From the NCBI RefSeq assembly GCF_000967425.1, contig NZ_FO082820.1:3131501-3195500 (forward strand): DNA of 64,000 bases, in the 5' to 3' direction. Of the stretch, positions 53,801-62,033 are shown in pieces. The translations under genes and the position numbers were made by a program. The notes beneath the pieces are model-generated. The model did not search any database. It had not been told where the DNA came from and saw only the letters and a list, made by a program, of their open reading frames with translations. This DNA comes from Pseudorhizobium banfieldiae. GTDB taxonomy: Bacteria > Pseudomonadota > Alphaproteobacteria > Rhizobiales > Rhizobiaceae. Position 1 is the first letter of the stretch; every line of letters begins with the position of its first letter.

Positions 53801-54789
53801 GCCTTCAATGCAGCCCAATAAGTGCCGGGCGCCATTCGCCGTGCCTTCCCGACGAGCTTCTCGCCGCCCAGGGTGGCGAGGACTTCGTAGAGTTTGGCGG
53901 CATCCTGCTCCTCCTCGGCAACAGGACGCTGCGGAATACCTTCGCGATACCGATCGCGCAGCACCTCAAGCGCTCGCCCTTCTGCCCTCACCAACGGCGC
54001 AAGCCGCTGCCATTCCGGATCGGAACTGGCGAGCAGCGCCTTTGCCTCTGAACTTGCTCGAATGAAGTTCAGCGCCACCTCCTGGTTCTGGTCGGCCCAT
54101 TCCTCACGGAACACATAACCGAGAGCCGATACTGGTCCGGATGCTCCGAGGCCCCGGGCCGCATCGTCGGCGCCGACCAGCCGTCGGAAGCCCTCCGCTT
54201 CCAGGCGAGCACAGAAATGCCAGAAGTTCAGGACAGCATCCAGTTCGCCCGAGAGCGCCTTCTCGGCGAGGAGTGGCGGGGCGCCGTACACGATCTCTGC
54301 TTCCTTGGCGAGGTCGAGTTGGTGATCCTGCTGGGCAAGGCCCTGGATCAGCAACCAGCTCTTGTCCAGCGGCCCACCCGCGACTCCGATCTTCTTGCCG
54401 ACAAGGTCGGGCAGTTGACGTAGGGCGGAGTCGTTCTCGACCATGAGGGCCCCCACTGCCGTTGAGTAGGGCGCCAGTGTCAGCGTCTCCCCTTCCGACC
54501 GCTGTCGCGAGACCCAGAGCCAGTCGGACACGATGACATCGAGATCGCCGGCCAGCATGGCGACATTGGTTGCGTCCTCGCCGGCGAAGTCTAGAACTTC
54601 GACCTCGACGCTGTTCTTCCGGTCCAGACCATGATGCTTGATGGTATTGAGTTCCCAACTGACGGTGCCGAACTTGAGGACGCCGACCTTGATCCTCGGC
54701 AGGTCGGATGCCCCGATCGCCGGAAAGCCCAAGCTGGTCGCCAGCAAAGCAAGCCCCAAGCCACCAAATCCTCGTCTCGATATCCCCAT
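53797..54789 (-). CDS. ABC transporter substrate-binding protein with Tat-type signal
   Basis: 330 aa. The N-terminus MGISRRGFGGLGLALLATSL has a twin-arginine motif, suggesting export of a folded, perhaps cofactor-loaded, protein. The mature part resembles NitT/TauT binders (IKVGVLKFGTVSWELNTIKH; AMLAGDLDVIVSDWLWVSRQ). It lies among xox and pqq genes, so its ligand may be linked to PQQ, lanthanide or methanol metabolism, but it is not identifiable. The ATG at 54789 gives the signal; the frame upstream to 54864 does not. Confidence 0.87.
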   Translation of the reverse strand: MGISRRGFGGLGLALLATSLGFPAIGASDLPRIKVGVLKFGTVSWELNTIKHHGLDRKNSVEVEVLDFAGEDATNVAMLAGDLDVIVSDWLWVSRQRSEGETLTLAPYSTAVGALMVENDSALRQLPDLVGKKIGVAGGPLDKSWLLIQGLAQQDHQLDLAKEAEIVYGAPPLLAEKALSGELDAVLNFWHFCARLEAEGFRRLVGADDAARGLGASGPVSALGYVFREEWADQNQEVALNFIRASSEAKALLASSDPEWQRLAPLVRAEGRALEVLRDRYREGIPQRPVAEEEQDAAKLYEVLATLGGEKLVGKARRMAPGTYWAALKA

Positions 54790-54817
54790 GTCACTCCCCC
54801 TGAAGTAGGTTTGCCCG

Positions 54818-55027
54818 TCAGATATCACGGCTCCCATCGGGATATACGCATTTCCAGCGTACAATCTTCAACGCAGGGCGACCTTCCGACCATCGCGCGA
54901 TGCGGCTGGGCGCCGAAATCATGCATTGCATGAGAGAGCCTTCGCTTTCGAAATAAAGATGCTCGTCGCGGCAACTGGTAGGGCTGGCGAACAGACACAC
55001 TGTCAGGACAAGATCGACGAGGTTCAA
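54818..55027 (-). CDS. Small exported conserved-type protein, TTG start
   Basis: 69 aa from a TTG at 55027: NLVDLVLTVCLFASPTSCRDEHLYFES, then SLMQCMISAPSRIARW, ending near WKCVYPDGSRDI. AAAGGTG lies 4-5 bases upstream of the TTG, while a GTG at 55075 adds 16 residues with no RBS. It has a signal-peptide-like start and four Cys (spacing suits two disulfides). No function is known to me. It lies 28 bp upstream of the Tat-type binding-protein gene and so heads that operon. Confidence 0.65.
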   Translation of the reverse strand: MNLVDLVLTVCLFASPTSCRDEHLYFESEGSLMQCMISAPSRIARWSEGRPALKIVRWKCVYPDGSRDI

Positions 55028-55160
55028 GGAAGCACCTTTCTTGCGTGAATGCGCAATATCGAAGGCCGAGCGCACGTACCCGACAGAAGCTCCTCAAGGT
55101 GCCCGATGAAAAGCTTCGAGCAGAGTATGCCCTGCGCGGATATGCGTCAACTAAGTGTAC

Positions 55161-55209
55161 CGCGTGGACCACGCGACTATGTTGACTCGCTCAAACGAAG
55201 GTCTACCTT
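55161..55209 (+). promoter_or_regulatory. Palindrome and possible promoter before cytochrome c gene
   Basis: CGCGTGG-A-CCACGCG (55161-55175), a 15-bp perfect palindrome, lies just upstream of TTGACT (55182-55187) and, 16 bases on, TACCTT (55204-55209). This could be the promoter of the cytochrome gene with an activator or repressor site next to -35. The same palindrome is also 134 bp upstream of the divergent TTG-start gene. Confidence 0.45.
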
Positions 55210-55281
55210 TCTCCGCGTGTACAGCGCATCCGATCGGAGCGCACCACTACACGAAAAACTGGACCTCCGGGAGGATGTGGA

Positions 55282-55659
55282 ATGCAGCTTACGGTAATGG
55301 TTGGGGCGGCGGGCCTCGTGATCGCGATGGCCGGTCAGTGTCTTGCCCAAGACGCTGCAGCCGGCGAGAAAGTATTCGCCAAATGCAAGGCATGTCACGT
55401 CGTCGAAGGCGACACAAACAAGATTGGTCCCTCTCTCAAGGGCGTCGTCGGTCGCACCGCAGGCACGCATGAAGGGTTCAAATACTCCAAAGCCATGGCC
55501 GAGGCAGGAGAGAAGGGTCTCGTCTGGAACGACGAAACGCTTGCGGAGTATCTTCACGACCCGAAAGCTTACATCAAGGGCAATAAGATGGCGTTCGTCG
55601 GGCTGAAGAAGGATGAGGACCTCGCAAACGTGATCGCCTACCTCAAGCAGTTCCCGTAA
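55282..55659 (+). CDS. Class I cytochrome c (c2/c550-like)
   Basis: 125 aa with signal peptide MQLTVMVGAAGLVIAMAGQCLAQ, haem site CKACH (residues 35-39), the c2-type GPSLKGVVGRTAGTHEGFKYS and probable distal Met in GNKMAFVGLK. GGGAGG precedes the ATG. It could accept electrons from XoxG or from another quinoprotein and pass them to an oxidase. Convergent with the Lut-like cluster (1 bp gap to the next stop). Confidence 0.93.
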   Translation: MQLTVMVGAAGLVIAMAGQCLAQDAAAGEKVFAKCKACHVVEGDTNKIGPSLKGVVGRTAGTHEGFKYSKAMAEAGEKGLVWNDETLAEYLHDPKAYIKGNKMAFVGLKKDEDLANVIAYLKQFP

Positions 55660-55660
55660 A

Positions 55661-56296
55661 CTAGCGGTTCTCCAGCGTCTGCGAGATGGTCTTGACGAGC
55701 GCGTACAAGCGCTGCTCGATCAAGGTCGGCACCTCGCAGACGAAGGTGAGAGACTGGACCCGTTCCTGGAAGATTCTCGTCTGGAAGACGAGCCGGCCGT
55801 TGCGAACAGCGACCTCGTTGGGATCAGCGTCCGCTTTCGCCCGTAACGCATCGACAGCCGAAGCTTCCTTGCGCAGTGCGTCTGCCAAGTCCCTCTGCTT
55901 ATGGGCGTACCGGCCGATACCGCTGATGACCTGCGAACGCTCGCGGTTCATGTGATCGAAAAGCCCCCTCACCAGCTTTGCAAGCCGCATCTGCCGCTCT
56001 TCCGGCGTCAGCCTGGTGGCAAAATCGCGGATCATCTGCTCTGCATCGGCCAAGGGCACGCGCCTGGCCGCGACCTCTGCGACAAGATATGAAACGTCGG
56101 CATCATCTGCCCATTCGCTTGCCGATGGCGGCAGTTCCGGTCCGGTCCAGATCTGCGCAAGTGAGAGTTCTGGCACCTTGCGCTGGATGCAGGGCCACTC
56201 GGGATCATCTCCCTGAGCCGTTAGAGCCGGCCCGACGAGAGCGCCGTGCAACAGGAAGGCTCCGAGGTATGTCATCACGCGCGCCGAGAACCTCAT
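55661..56296 (-). CDS. Exported protein of unknown function, end of Lut-like operon
   Basis: 211 aa. Signal peptide (MTYLGAFLLHGALVGPALTA), then ECPCIQ-like PEWPCIQRKVPELSLAQIW and a helical Arg/Lys/Glu-rich middle (RLTPEERQMRLAKLVRGLFD) with coiled-coil character. Family proteins occur in PQQ-dependent catabolism clusters and at the position of lutG in the Methylobacterium lut cluster. Function unknown. ATGA overlap with the permease gene. The 3' end of the gene lies 1 bp from the cytochrome gene's stop. Confidence 0.8.
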   Translation of the reverse strand: MRFSARVMTYLGAFLLHGALVGPALTAQGDDPEWPCIQRKVPELSLAQIWTGPELPPSASEWADDADVSYLVAEVAARRVPLADAEQMIRDFATRLTPEERQMRLAKLVRGLFDHMNRERSQVISGIGRYAHKQRDLADALRKEASAVDALRAKADADPNEVAVRNGRLVFQTRIFQERVQSLTFVCEVPTLIEQRLYALVKTISQTLENR

Positions 56297-57165
56297 GTGT
56301 TTCCTCCTCCATCCTGCCTGCGGCTGAGCAGGCCTTTCGATGGGTCATAGGCAAAGATGGCGCCGCCCAGGAAGAGCAGGATGCACCCGACCACGACCGA
56401 TAGGGAATACCATTCGATCTGCCCGTAGAGCGCGAAGCGCACCAGTTCGACGGCGTAGGTAAAGGGGTTGGCGAGGCAGATCTTGTGAAGAAGCGGACTA
56501 GCCTCCTGGATGCGCCACAGAGGGTAGAGCGCCGAAGAAGCGAAATACATCGGGAAGATCACGAAGTTCATGATGCCCGCAAAATTCTCCAGCTGCTTGA
56601 TCATCGAGGAAAGTAGCATGCCGAGTGCGCACAGCATCACTCCCGCGAGAAAAAGCGCCGGCAGGATGAACAGGTAACCGATGAGCGGTGGCTTCACGCC
56701 CCAGAACCAGGCGATTGCCAGGAAGACATAGACTTGCAGGATCGAAACCGTGACACCCGCCAACAGCTTCGACACGAGCAGGAACCAGCGCGGGAAAGGG
56801 CTGACCAGTAGGGTCCTCATATTGCCCATCTCCCGGTCGTAGACCATGGAGAGCGAGGACTGCATGCCGCTGAACAGCAGGATCATCCCGCATAGACCAG
56901 GCGTGATATAGACTTCATAGAGGACATAGGTCTTGTAGGGTGGAATGATCGAGACGCCCAGGACCTGCCGGAAGCCAGCCGCGAAGATGAACAGCCACAA
57001 CAGCGGGCGCACGAGCGAGGAGATGAAGCGCTCCCGCTGGTTCAGGAAGCGCAACGCCTCCCTGAACACGATGCCGCGAAAGCAGATGAGGTAGTGGCGC
57101 AGACTGAAGCCGGACCTGCGGCCGCCGGCGGCGGCGAGCATCTCGGCCTGAACTTGCGACGTCAT
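56293..57165 (-). CDS. ABC-2 type transporter permease, PQQ/Lut-associated
   Basis: 290-aa ABC-2 permease with six predicted spans (LLWLFIFAAGFRQVLG; MNFVIFPMYFASSALYPLW; LSVVVGCILLFLGGAIFAY). Annotated families of this type are called alcohol ABC transporter permease in PQQ clusters; the homologue in Methylobacterium (LutF position) serves lanthanide transport. It overlaps the ATPase gene and the exported-protein gene by 4 bp each. Confidence 0.87.
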   Translation of the reverse strand: MTSQVQAEMLAAAGGRRSGFSLRHYLICFRGIVFREALRFLNQRERFISSLVRPLLWLFIFAAGFRQVLGVSIIPPYKTYVLYEVYITPGLCGMILLFSGMQSSLSMVYDREMGNMRTLLVSPFPRWFLLVSKLLAGVTVSILQVYVFLAIAWFWGVKPPLIGYLFILPALFLAGVMLCALGMLLSSMIKQLENFAGIMNFVIFPMYFASSALYPLWRIQEASPLLHKICLANPFTYAVELVRFALYGQIEWYSLSVVVGCILLFLGGAIFAYDPSKGLLSRRQDGGGNT

Positions 57166-57950
57166 CGCAGCACCTCCTCCGCCTGCACCTCGGATTGAGT
57201 GAGTATTCCGAAGGTTTCACCGATATTCTCGGCGCCGGTCGCCGAAACGACATCCGAAACACGGCCATCCGCCAGCACCCTGCCCTTGTGGAGCAGGACG
57301 ACACGATCGCGGACATCGACTTCGTCGATCAGGTGCGTCGCCCACAGGACACTGATCCCCTCTTCCGCCACCAGGGTTCTTATGGTCGCCAGGATATCGG
57401 CACGGGACTGGATATCGAGACCAACCGTGGCTTCGTCCAGCAGGAGCAGCGGCGGCCGATGCAGCAGGGCGCGGACGATCTCGACGCGACGCATCTGGCC
57501 GCCCGACAGCGCCCGGACCTTGTCGTGCAGGCGATCGCTCATACCGACCTGCTGCAAAAGCGTCCCTATCCGCTCCCTCGCCGCAGCCCGGCCGATCCCG
57601 TGCAGGGACGCGTGATAGGCAAGATTCTGATCGATACTGAGGTCGAGGTCCAGCGTACGGGCCTGGAACACAATTCCGAGACGACGAAGCGCCTGGCCCG
57701 GCTGCCTTGCGATGTCATGCCCGAAGATGCGGATCGCGCCATGCCGGGTATCGTAAAGATGGCAGATCAGTGAAAACAGCGTTGTCTTTCCGGCACCATT
57801 GAGGCCGAGCAAGACCGTGAAGCGGCCTTGCGGGATCGTGAAGGACACATCTGAAAGCACCCGTTTGCGACCATAGGCGTGGCTTACGCCGGACACTTCC
57901 AGAGCGGCGGGCGGGACCATGGCTTCATCCGCCTTCACATGCTGCATCAT
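57162..57950 (-). CDS. ABC transporter ATP-binding protein, PQQ/Lut-associated
   Basis: 262-aa ATPase of the ABC-2 type: Walker A LGLNGAGKTTLFSLICHLYD, signature ALSGGQMRRVEIVRAL, Walker B LLLLDEATVGLD, switch His WATHLIDEV. It pairs with the ABC-2 permease (ATGA overlap). Corresponds by order to LutE. Confidence 0.9.
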   Translation of the reverse strand: MMQHVKADEAMVPPAALEVSGVSHAYGRKRVLSDVSFTIPQGRFTVLLGLNGAGKTTLFSLICHLYDTRHGAIRIFGHDIARQPGQALRRLGIVFQARTLDLDLSIDQNLAYHASLHGIGRAAARERIGTLLQQVGMSDRLHDKVRALSGGQMRRVEIVRALLHRPPLLLLDEATVGLDIQSRADILATIRTLVAEEGISVLWATHLIDEVDVRDRVVLLHKGRVLADGRVSDVVSATGAENIGETFGILTQSEVQAEEVLR

Positions 57951-57968
57951 CCCGCCTTCCGTTCTCCG

Positions 57969-58457
57969 CTACTTGATGATGATCGTGCCCTGCATTCCCT
58001 TGTCGGCCAAGTCCGGCACCGACCAGGTGTAGGTTCCGGGACGGATCGTCGTGAACTGCACCTGCATCGTCCCTTCCGCGTCGAATTCCAGCCAAGCAGG
58101 TGCCCCGTTCATGTGAACCTCAAGATCGTTGATGACGATCTGGTTCATCCAGACATTGCGGAACAGGTCTGTGTGAAATTTATACTCCAGTCCGGCAGCA
58201 GAGCTAATCTTCCAACGATACCCCTGCCCGGCGATCAGTTCGAAGTCCTTCTGGTTCACGGTGAAACTGTCTTCCGCCGACCCCAGGACCAGTTCCGGGA
58301 CGTCCTTGCTGGCCCGCGTCACCTTCTCCGTCGCCGCGGCCGCCGGTGCCGGCGCATCATCGTCGTCACCATCATCGGCATCCTGCGAGAATGCCGGCAC
58401 CACGGAGACGGCGAGCCCCATGAAGGCTGCGAGAGACAGTCTGCGATAATAGTTCAT
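57969..58457 (-). CDS. Exported protein with Asp-rich N-terminus, Lut-like cluster
   Basis: 162 aa. Signal peptide MNYYRRLSLAAFMGLAVSVVPAFS, then the acidic run DADDGDDDDAP directly after the cleavage site and an Ala/Pro linker. The C-terminal about 100 residues look like a cupredoxin-like beta-sandwich (ending RPGTYTWSVPDLADKGMQG) but lack a Cys ligand, so no blue copper site. The Asp cluster could bind a hard cation such as a lanthanide or calcium; this is inference. AGGAGGAGG precedes the ATG. It lies between the propeller and the ATPase genes. Confidence 0.78.
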   Translation of the reverse strand: MNYYRRLSLAAFMGLAVSVVPAFSQDADDGDDDDAPAPAAAATEKVTRASKDVPELVLGSAEDSFTVNQKDFELIAGQGYRWKISSAAGLEYKFHTDLFRNVWMNQIVINDLEVHMNGAPAWLEFDAEGTMQVQFTTIRPGTYTWSVPDLADKGMQGTIIIK

Positions 58458-58485
58458 TTCAATCCTCCTCCTGAAAACGCTGAAA

Positions 58486-59463
58486 CTATTGCGGCGACAC
58501 AGCCACGCCCCACGGAAGCGCCCCGACCGTCACCGATTGGACTGGCTCGTCGGTGGCGACATCGATGAAGGTGATGTCGTTGGAGACGCCGTTGGTGCTG
58601 ATGATCGTCTTCTGGTCCGGCGTGAAGGCGAGCTGCCAGACACGCTGGCCAACCAGCACATACTTCTCAACCTCATAGGTCTCCGTATTGACGACAGCGA
58701 CGCGATTGGCGGGACCGAGCGCGACGTAAGCTTTGGTGCCGTCCGCAGTAATCCGGACCCCGACGGGTTGGATCGCTTCCGATCGCAGACCGGGGATCTC
58801 GAAGGAGATCTTCTGGGTGATCTCGCGACTTTCATTGTCGATCACCGAAACGGTGCCGCCGATCTCGGCACTCACCCACACTTCGGAATTGTCCGGCTTG
58901 AATTCGGCAAAGCGCGGACGGGAATCGACCAGCACGTTATGCGTAATCTCGTTCGTGGCCGTGTCGATGAAATGCGCCATGTTGGTTGTTTCGGACGTAT
59001 TGACCATCGTCTTGCCGTCCGGACTGATCCCCATCCCCTCCGGCTCCACGCCGACTGGAATTTCGGCCACCACGCTCTTGCTGGCGAGATCGATGACCGT
59101 GACCAGGTTGTCGTCCTCGTTGGCGACATAAAGCATCTTGCCATCGGGCGAGAGCACGAAGAGCTCCGGATCCGGTCCCGAAGGCAGTGAGCCGACGATC
59201 TGATTGGTGGCTGTATCGATGATCTCAATCGTGTCGTCGTCGCTGGCACACAGGTAGATGAACTTGCCGTCATGCGAGATCGTGATGCCGCGAGGCCGCT
59301 GGCCGACACTGATCGTGTGGACCACCTCCATGGTGGTGGAGTCCACGACGGTTACCGTGTTGTCCTTCTCGTTGGAGACATAGACCATGTAGGCTGACGC
59401 GGGCGTGGCAAGGCCAACCGCGAATACAAGCGCGCCTGACAAACAACTCTGTCTTCCAAGCAT
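58486..59463 (-). CDS. Periplasmic YVTN-type beta-propeller, PQQ/Lut-associated
   Basis: 325 aa with signal peptide MLGRQSCLSGALVFAVGLATPASA and seven YVTN-like repeats (MVYVSNEKDNTVTVVDS; FIYLCASDDDTIEIID; MLYVANEDDNLVTVID; and so on). Likely a periplasmic binding or scaffolding protein. It takes the lutB position. The ATG at 59463 is chosen for the signal. 23 bp separate it from the binding-protein gene. Confidence 0.87.
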   Translation of the reverse strand: MLGRQSCLSGALVFAVGLATPASAYMVYVSNEKDNTVTVVDSTTMEVVHTISVGQRPRGITISHDGKFIYLCASDDDTIEIIDTATNQIVGSLPSGPDPELFVLSPDGKMLYVANEDDNLVTVIDLASKSVVAEIPVGVEPEGMGISPDGKTMVNTSETTNMAHFIDTATNEITHNVLVDSRPRFAEFKPDNSEVWVSAEIGGTVSVIDNESREITQKISFEIPGLRSEAIQPVGVRITADGTKAYVALGPANRVAVVNTETYEVEKYVLVGQRVWQLAFTPDQKTIISTNGVSNDITFIDVATDEPVQSVTVGALPWGVAVSPQ

Positions 59464-59486
59464 TCCAGATCCCTCCTCACACGTTT

Positions 59487-60692
59487 TCAGTCCAGAACGC
59501 ATGTCGTTTCCGGTTGATCGACCCCGAGCGTGTCCAGCTCCGACACCTGATGCAGGAACCCCTCCTGCGGCGAGGTCGATACCACCGACCGCCCGTCGCC
59601 AAGGAAGATCGGCTGGCGCAGCTGCCCGTTCCAGGTCCGGAAGGTCAGCTTCTGCCCCTTGAACGCTGCAATCGAAAAATCAGGGCTTCGCAGGTAATCT
59701 GCAGTTTTCGCGGCCTCGGCGCTGTTAATACGCGTCACGGCTTCGCCGACGACCCGCACCGCCGTCCAGGCGGCCATGTCCTTCCACAGCATCCGCCGCC
59801 CGTTCGCCTTGGCGAACCGGTTCTGGATCTGCGTGCCGCCCCATTGCTCGCTGGCGGGATGCCAGGCAGACGGAATGAGGCCGGCGGTGCCGGCGACGGG
59901 CCGAGGCGTCCAGGTTCGGTAGGGGACATAGGTACCGAATACCTCGCTCTCGTCGGCCACCAGAACGACGTCATGCTCGGGAAAATCCTGCGTGAAGACC
60001 GGCATCTGGCGCTGGATCTGGACGACGCCTGAATCCGTCCTGCGGGCGGTCCCGGTATCAGTGAACTCCTTCTCCAGCAGGATCTCACCGCCGAAGCGCT
60101 CTGCGGCACGACGAAGCGCATCGGCAAAAAGCTTGTCCCGCTCATGGGAGCCATGGATCAACACCCAGCGAGGCCATTGCTTCCATATGAGATATTGCGC
60201 CAGCCCATCGGCTAGCATGCTGCGGGTAGGAGCCGTGTGGAAGACGTTCGAACGGCAAGCCTCCTCGCGCAGCCGATCATCCGTGGCACCGATGTTGAAG
60301 ATCAGCACATCCCGATCCCGCGCGAGATCGGTGATCGATAGAAGCTGCTCGGCGGACAGGTCCGCCAGGATGTAGTTCACCCCCTTCGAGATGAGTTCCT
60401 CTGTCGCCGCCTTCACATCCGCATCAAGTTTTACCTCGGTCACGTCGAGCGTGTAGGTCTGCCCAAGGAACTTACCGGTCGTGTTGTTGTCGGCGATTGC
60501 CACGTCGGCCCCAGCCACCCCTTCGTCGCGTGGCGCGACATCGAGTACGGAGAGCGCGAGCTGTGGCTCATAGGCGCGAAGGTAGCCCAGCTTGACCTGT
60601 ACCTGCGGCACGGCCGATTGCTGCGCCGCAGTCGGGAAGACACCGAACAGAACGAGAAAGATAGCAATGAACGGCAGGAAGACAGCAGGCAC
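59487..60692 (-). CDS. ABC transporter substrate-binding protein, PQQ/Lut-associated
   Basis: 401 aa with signal peptide (FLPFIAIFLVLFGVFPTAAQQ) and a type I (branched-chain-type) binding fold: VKLGYLRAYEPQLALSVLDV, LLSITDLARDRDVLIFNIGA, MLADGLAQYLIWKQWPRWVL. A GTG start at 60692 is supported by GGAGGG five bases upstream; no ATG is better placed. It corresponds to lutA by order. The ligand in such systems may be a lanthanide-chelate; a PQQ-linked alcohol metabolite is the older guess. First gene of the minus-strand cluster, divergent from pqqA. Confidence 0.87.
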   Translation of the reverse strand: MPAVFLPFIAIFLVLFGVFPTAAQQSAVPQVQVKLGYLRAYEPQLALSVLDVAPRDEGVAGADVAIADNNTTGKFLGQTYTLDVTEVKLDADVKAATEELISKGVNYILADLSAEQLLSITDLARDRDVLIFNIGATDDRLREEACRSNVFHTAPTRSMLADGLAQYLIWKQWPRWVLIHGSHERDKLFADALRRAAERFGGEILLEKEFTDTGTARRTDSGVVQIQRQMPVFTQDFPEHDVVLVADESEVFGTYVPYRTWTPRPVAGTAGLIPSAWHPASEQWGGTQIQNRFAKANGRRMLWKDMAAWTAVRVVGEAVTRINSAEAAKTADYLRSPDFSIAAFKGQKLTFRTWNGQLRQPIFLGDGRSVVSTSPQEGFLHQVSELDTLGVDQPETTCVLD

Positions 60693-60718
60693 CGGATCCC
60701 TCCACGGATAAACCAGTC

Positions 60719-60756
60719 CCGAAGTGGTTCGGAACTAACGTCTTTTCGGTGCCGAA
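60719..60756. promoter_or_regulatory. Four CCGAA/TTCGG half-sites in lut-pqq divergent region
   Basis: CCGAA-GTGG-TTCGG (60719-60732) and TTCGG-TG-CCGAA (60745-60756), both perfect, centred 25 bp apart and 27 bp upstream of the binding-protein start. Two dimer sites sharing one half-site sequence suggest a regulator acting on the Lut-like operon and perhaps on pqqA. Confidence 0.5.
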
Positions 60757-60905
60757 GCGAAGACTATCCCGCGACAGGATTTAATCAACCCCTCAATCTG
60801 GAGGCGGGCTCCCAAGATTTCGTGAGCCACGCGGGGCTTGGATGCTGCGCCAAACAGCGTATGATGACCGTGGCTCAAACAATGGGCCACCTGGAAGGAG
60901 GAAAC

Positions 60906-61001
60906 ATGAAGAAGACATGGAAGAAGCCAGCGATGTGCACCGTCGCTGTGGGGATGGAAATGTCGCGTTATTTTCCTGCCCAACTGCCTGCGAAGAAATA
61001 A
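60906..61001 (+). CDS. pqqA: PQQ precursor peptide PqqA
   Basis: 31-aa ribosomal peptide that supplies the Glu and Tyr fused into PQQ: MEMSRYF contains the conserved Glu and Tyr three residues apart (E-M-S-R-Y), preceded by the basic KKTWKKP. AGGAGG lies four bases before the ATG. It is the first gene of pqqABCDE, 93 bp before pqqB. A perfect length and motif match to the family. Confidence 0.95.
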   Translation: MKKTWKKPAMCTVAVGMEMSRYFPAQLPAKK

Positions 61002-61094
61002 CTGACGATCACCGTCTCACCCGCCCAGCGGGTGAGACGGGCCTCGCATGCTCAGGAAAGCCACGGCGTCTGCCTTGGCGGGGAGAAGCATTTG

Positions 61095-62033
61095 ATGCGG
61101 CTGAAGATCCTGGGATCCGCCGCTGGCGGCGGTTTCCCCCAGTGGAACTGCAATTTCCGCCTGAGCCGGGCGGCCCGGATGGGCGCCGAAGGCGTGAAGG
61201 CAAGAACGCAATCCAGTCTGGCCGCTTCTGCCAATGGCGTTGATTGGGTGATCTTCAATGCCTCCCCCGACATCCGCCAGCAGATCGCCGCCACGCCGGA
61301 ACTGCAACCCGCCGAGGATGCACCGCTCCGCTCGACGCCGATCGCGGCAGTCGTGCTGACGAATGCCGACGTCGACCACATCGCCGGCCTTCTCAGCTTG
61401 CGGGAGCGACAAGCTTTCGTCATCTATGCGACGCGGCGCGTGCTCGATGTGCTGGATCAAAACTCGATTTTCAACGTCCTCGATCCGAGGGTCGTTCAAC
61501 GACGCGAGCTACCTCTAAACGTCACCACCCAGGTCCTCGATTGGCAAAACAAACCGACGGGCCTTACGGTAGAGCCCTTCCCCGTTCCGGGCAAAGTGGC
61601 GCTGTTCATGGAAGACGAAAGCAAGGCCAACACCGGGTTCGGGACGCAGGCGGGCGACACGATCGGCGTCCGGATTGCAACGGATGCTGAGAACGTCGCG
61701 GCCTTCTACGTTCCGGGATGCGCCGCCGTCGACAGCGACCTGAAGACACGTCTACATGGAGCGCGCTGCCTCCTCTTCGATGGCACCGTCTATACCGATG
61801 ACGAGATGCTCACATCCGGCGTCGGATCCAAGACGGGGCAGCGCATGGGTCACATGCGTATTTCCGGCCCGGACGGCTCGGCGGCAGCCTTGGCCGATGT
61901 GGAGATCGGCCGCCGCATCTACCTCCACATCAACAACACGAACCCCATCCTCGACGAGAATTCCGCTGAAGCGGAGACGGTACGTGGACGCGGCTGGGAG
62001 ATTGCTCATGACGGGATGGAGGTGGTGCTGTGA
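61095..62033 (+). CDS. pqqB: PQQ biosynthesis protein PqqB
   Basis: 312-aa metallo-beta-lactamase-fold protein thought to hydroxylate the Glu-Tyr intermediate: N-terminal MRLKILGSAAGGGFPQWNCN, metal motif TNADVDHIAGL. The start at 61095 matches the family N-terminus; a frame upstream adds unconserved residues. It overlaps pqqC by GTGA. Confidence 0.94.
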   Translation: MRLKILGSAAGGGFPQWNCNFRLSRAARMGAEGVKARTQSSLAASANGVDWVIFNASPDIRQQIAATPELQPAEDAPLRSTPIAAVVLTNADVDHIAGLLSLRERQAFVIYATRRVLDVLDQNSIFNVLDPRVVQRRELPLNVTTQVLDWQNKPTGLTVEPFPVPGKVALFMEDESKANTGFGTQAGDTIGVRIATDAENVAAFYVPGCAAVDSDLKTRLHGARCLLFDGTVYTDDEMLTSGVGSKTGQRMGHMRISGPDGSAAALADVEIGRRIYLHINNTNPILDENSAEAETVRGRGWEIAHDGMEVVL

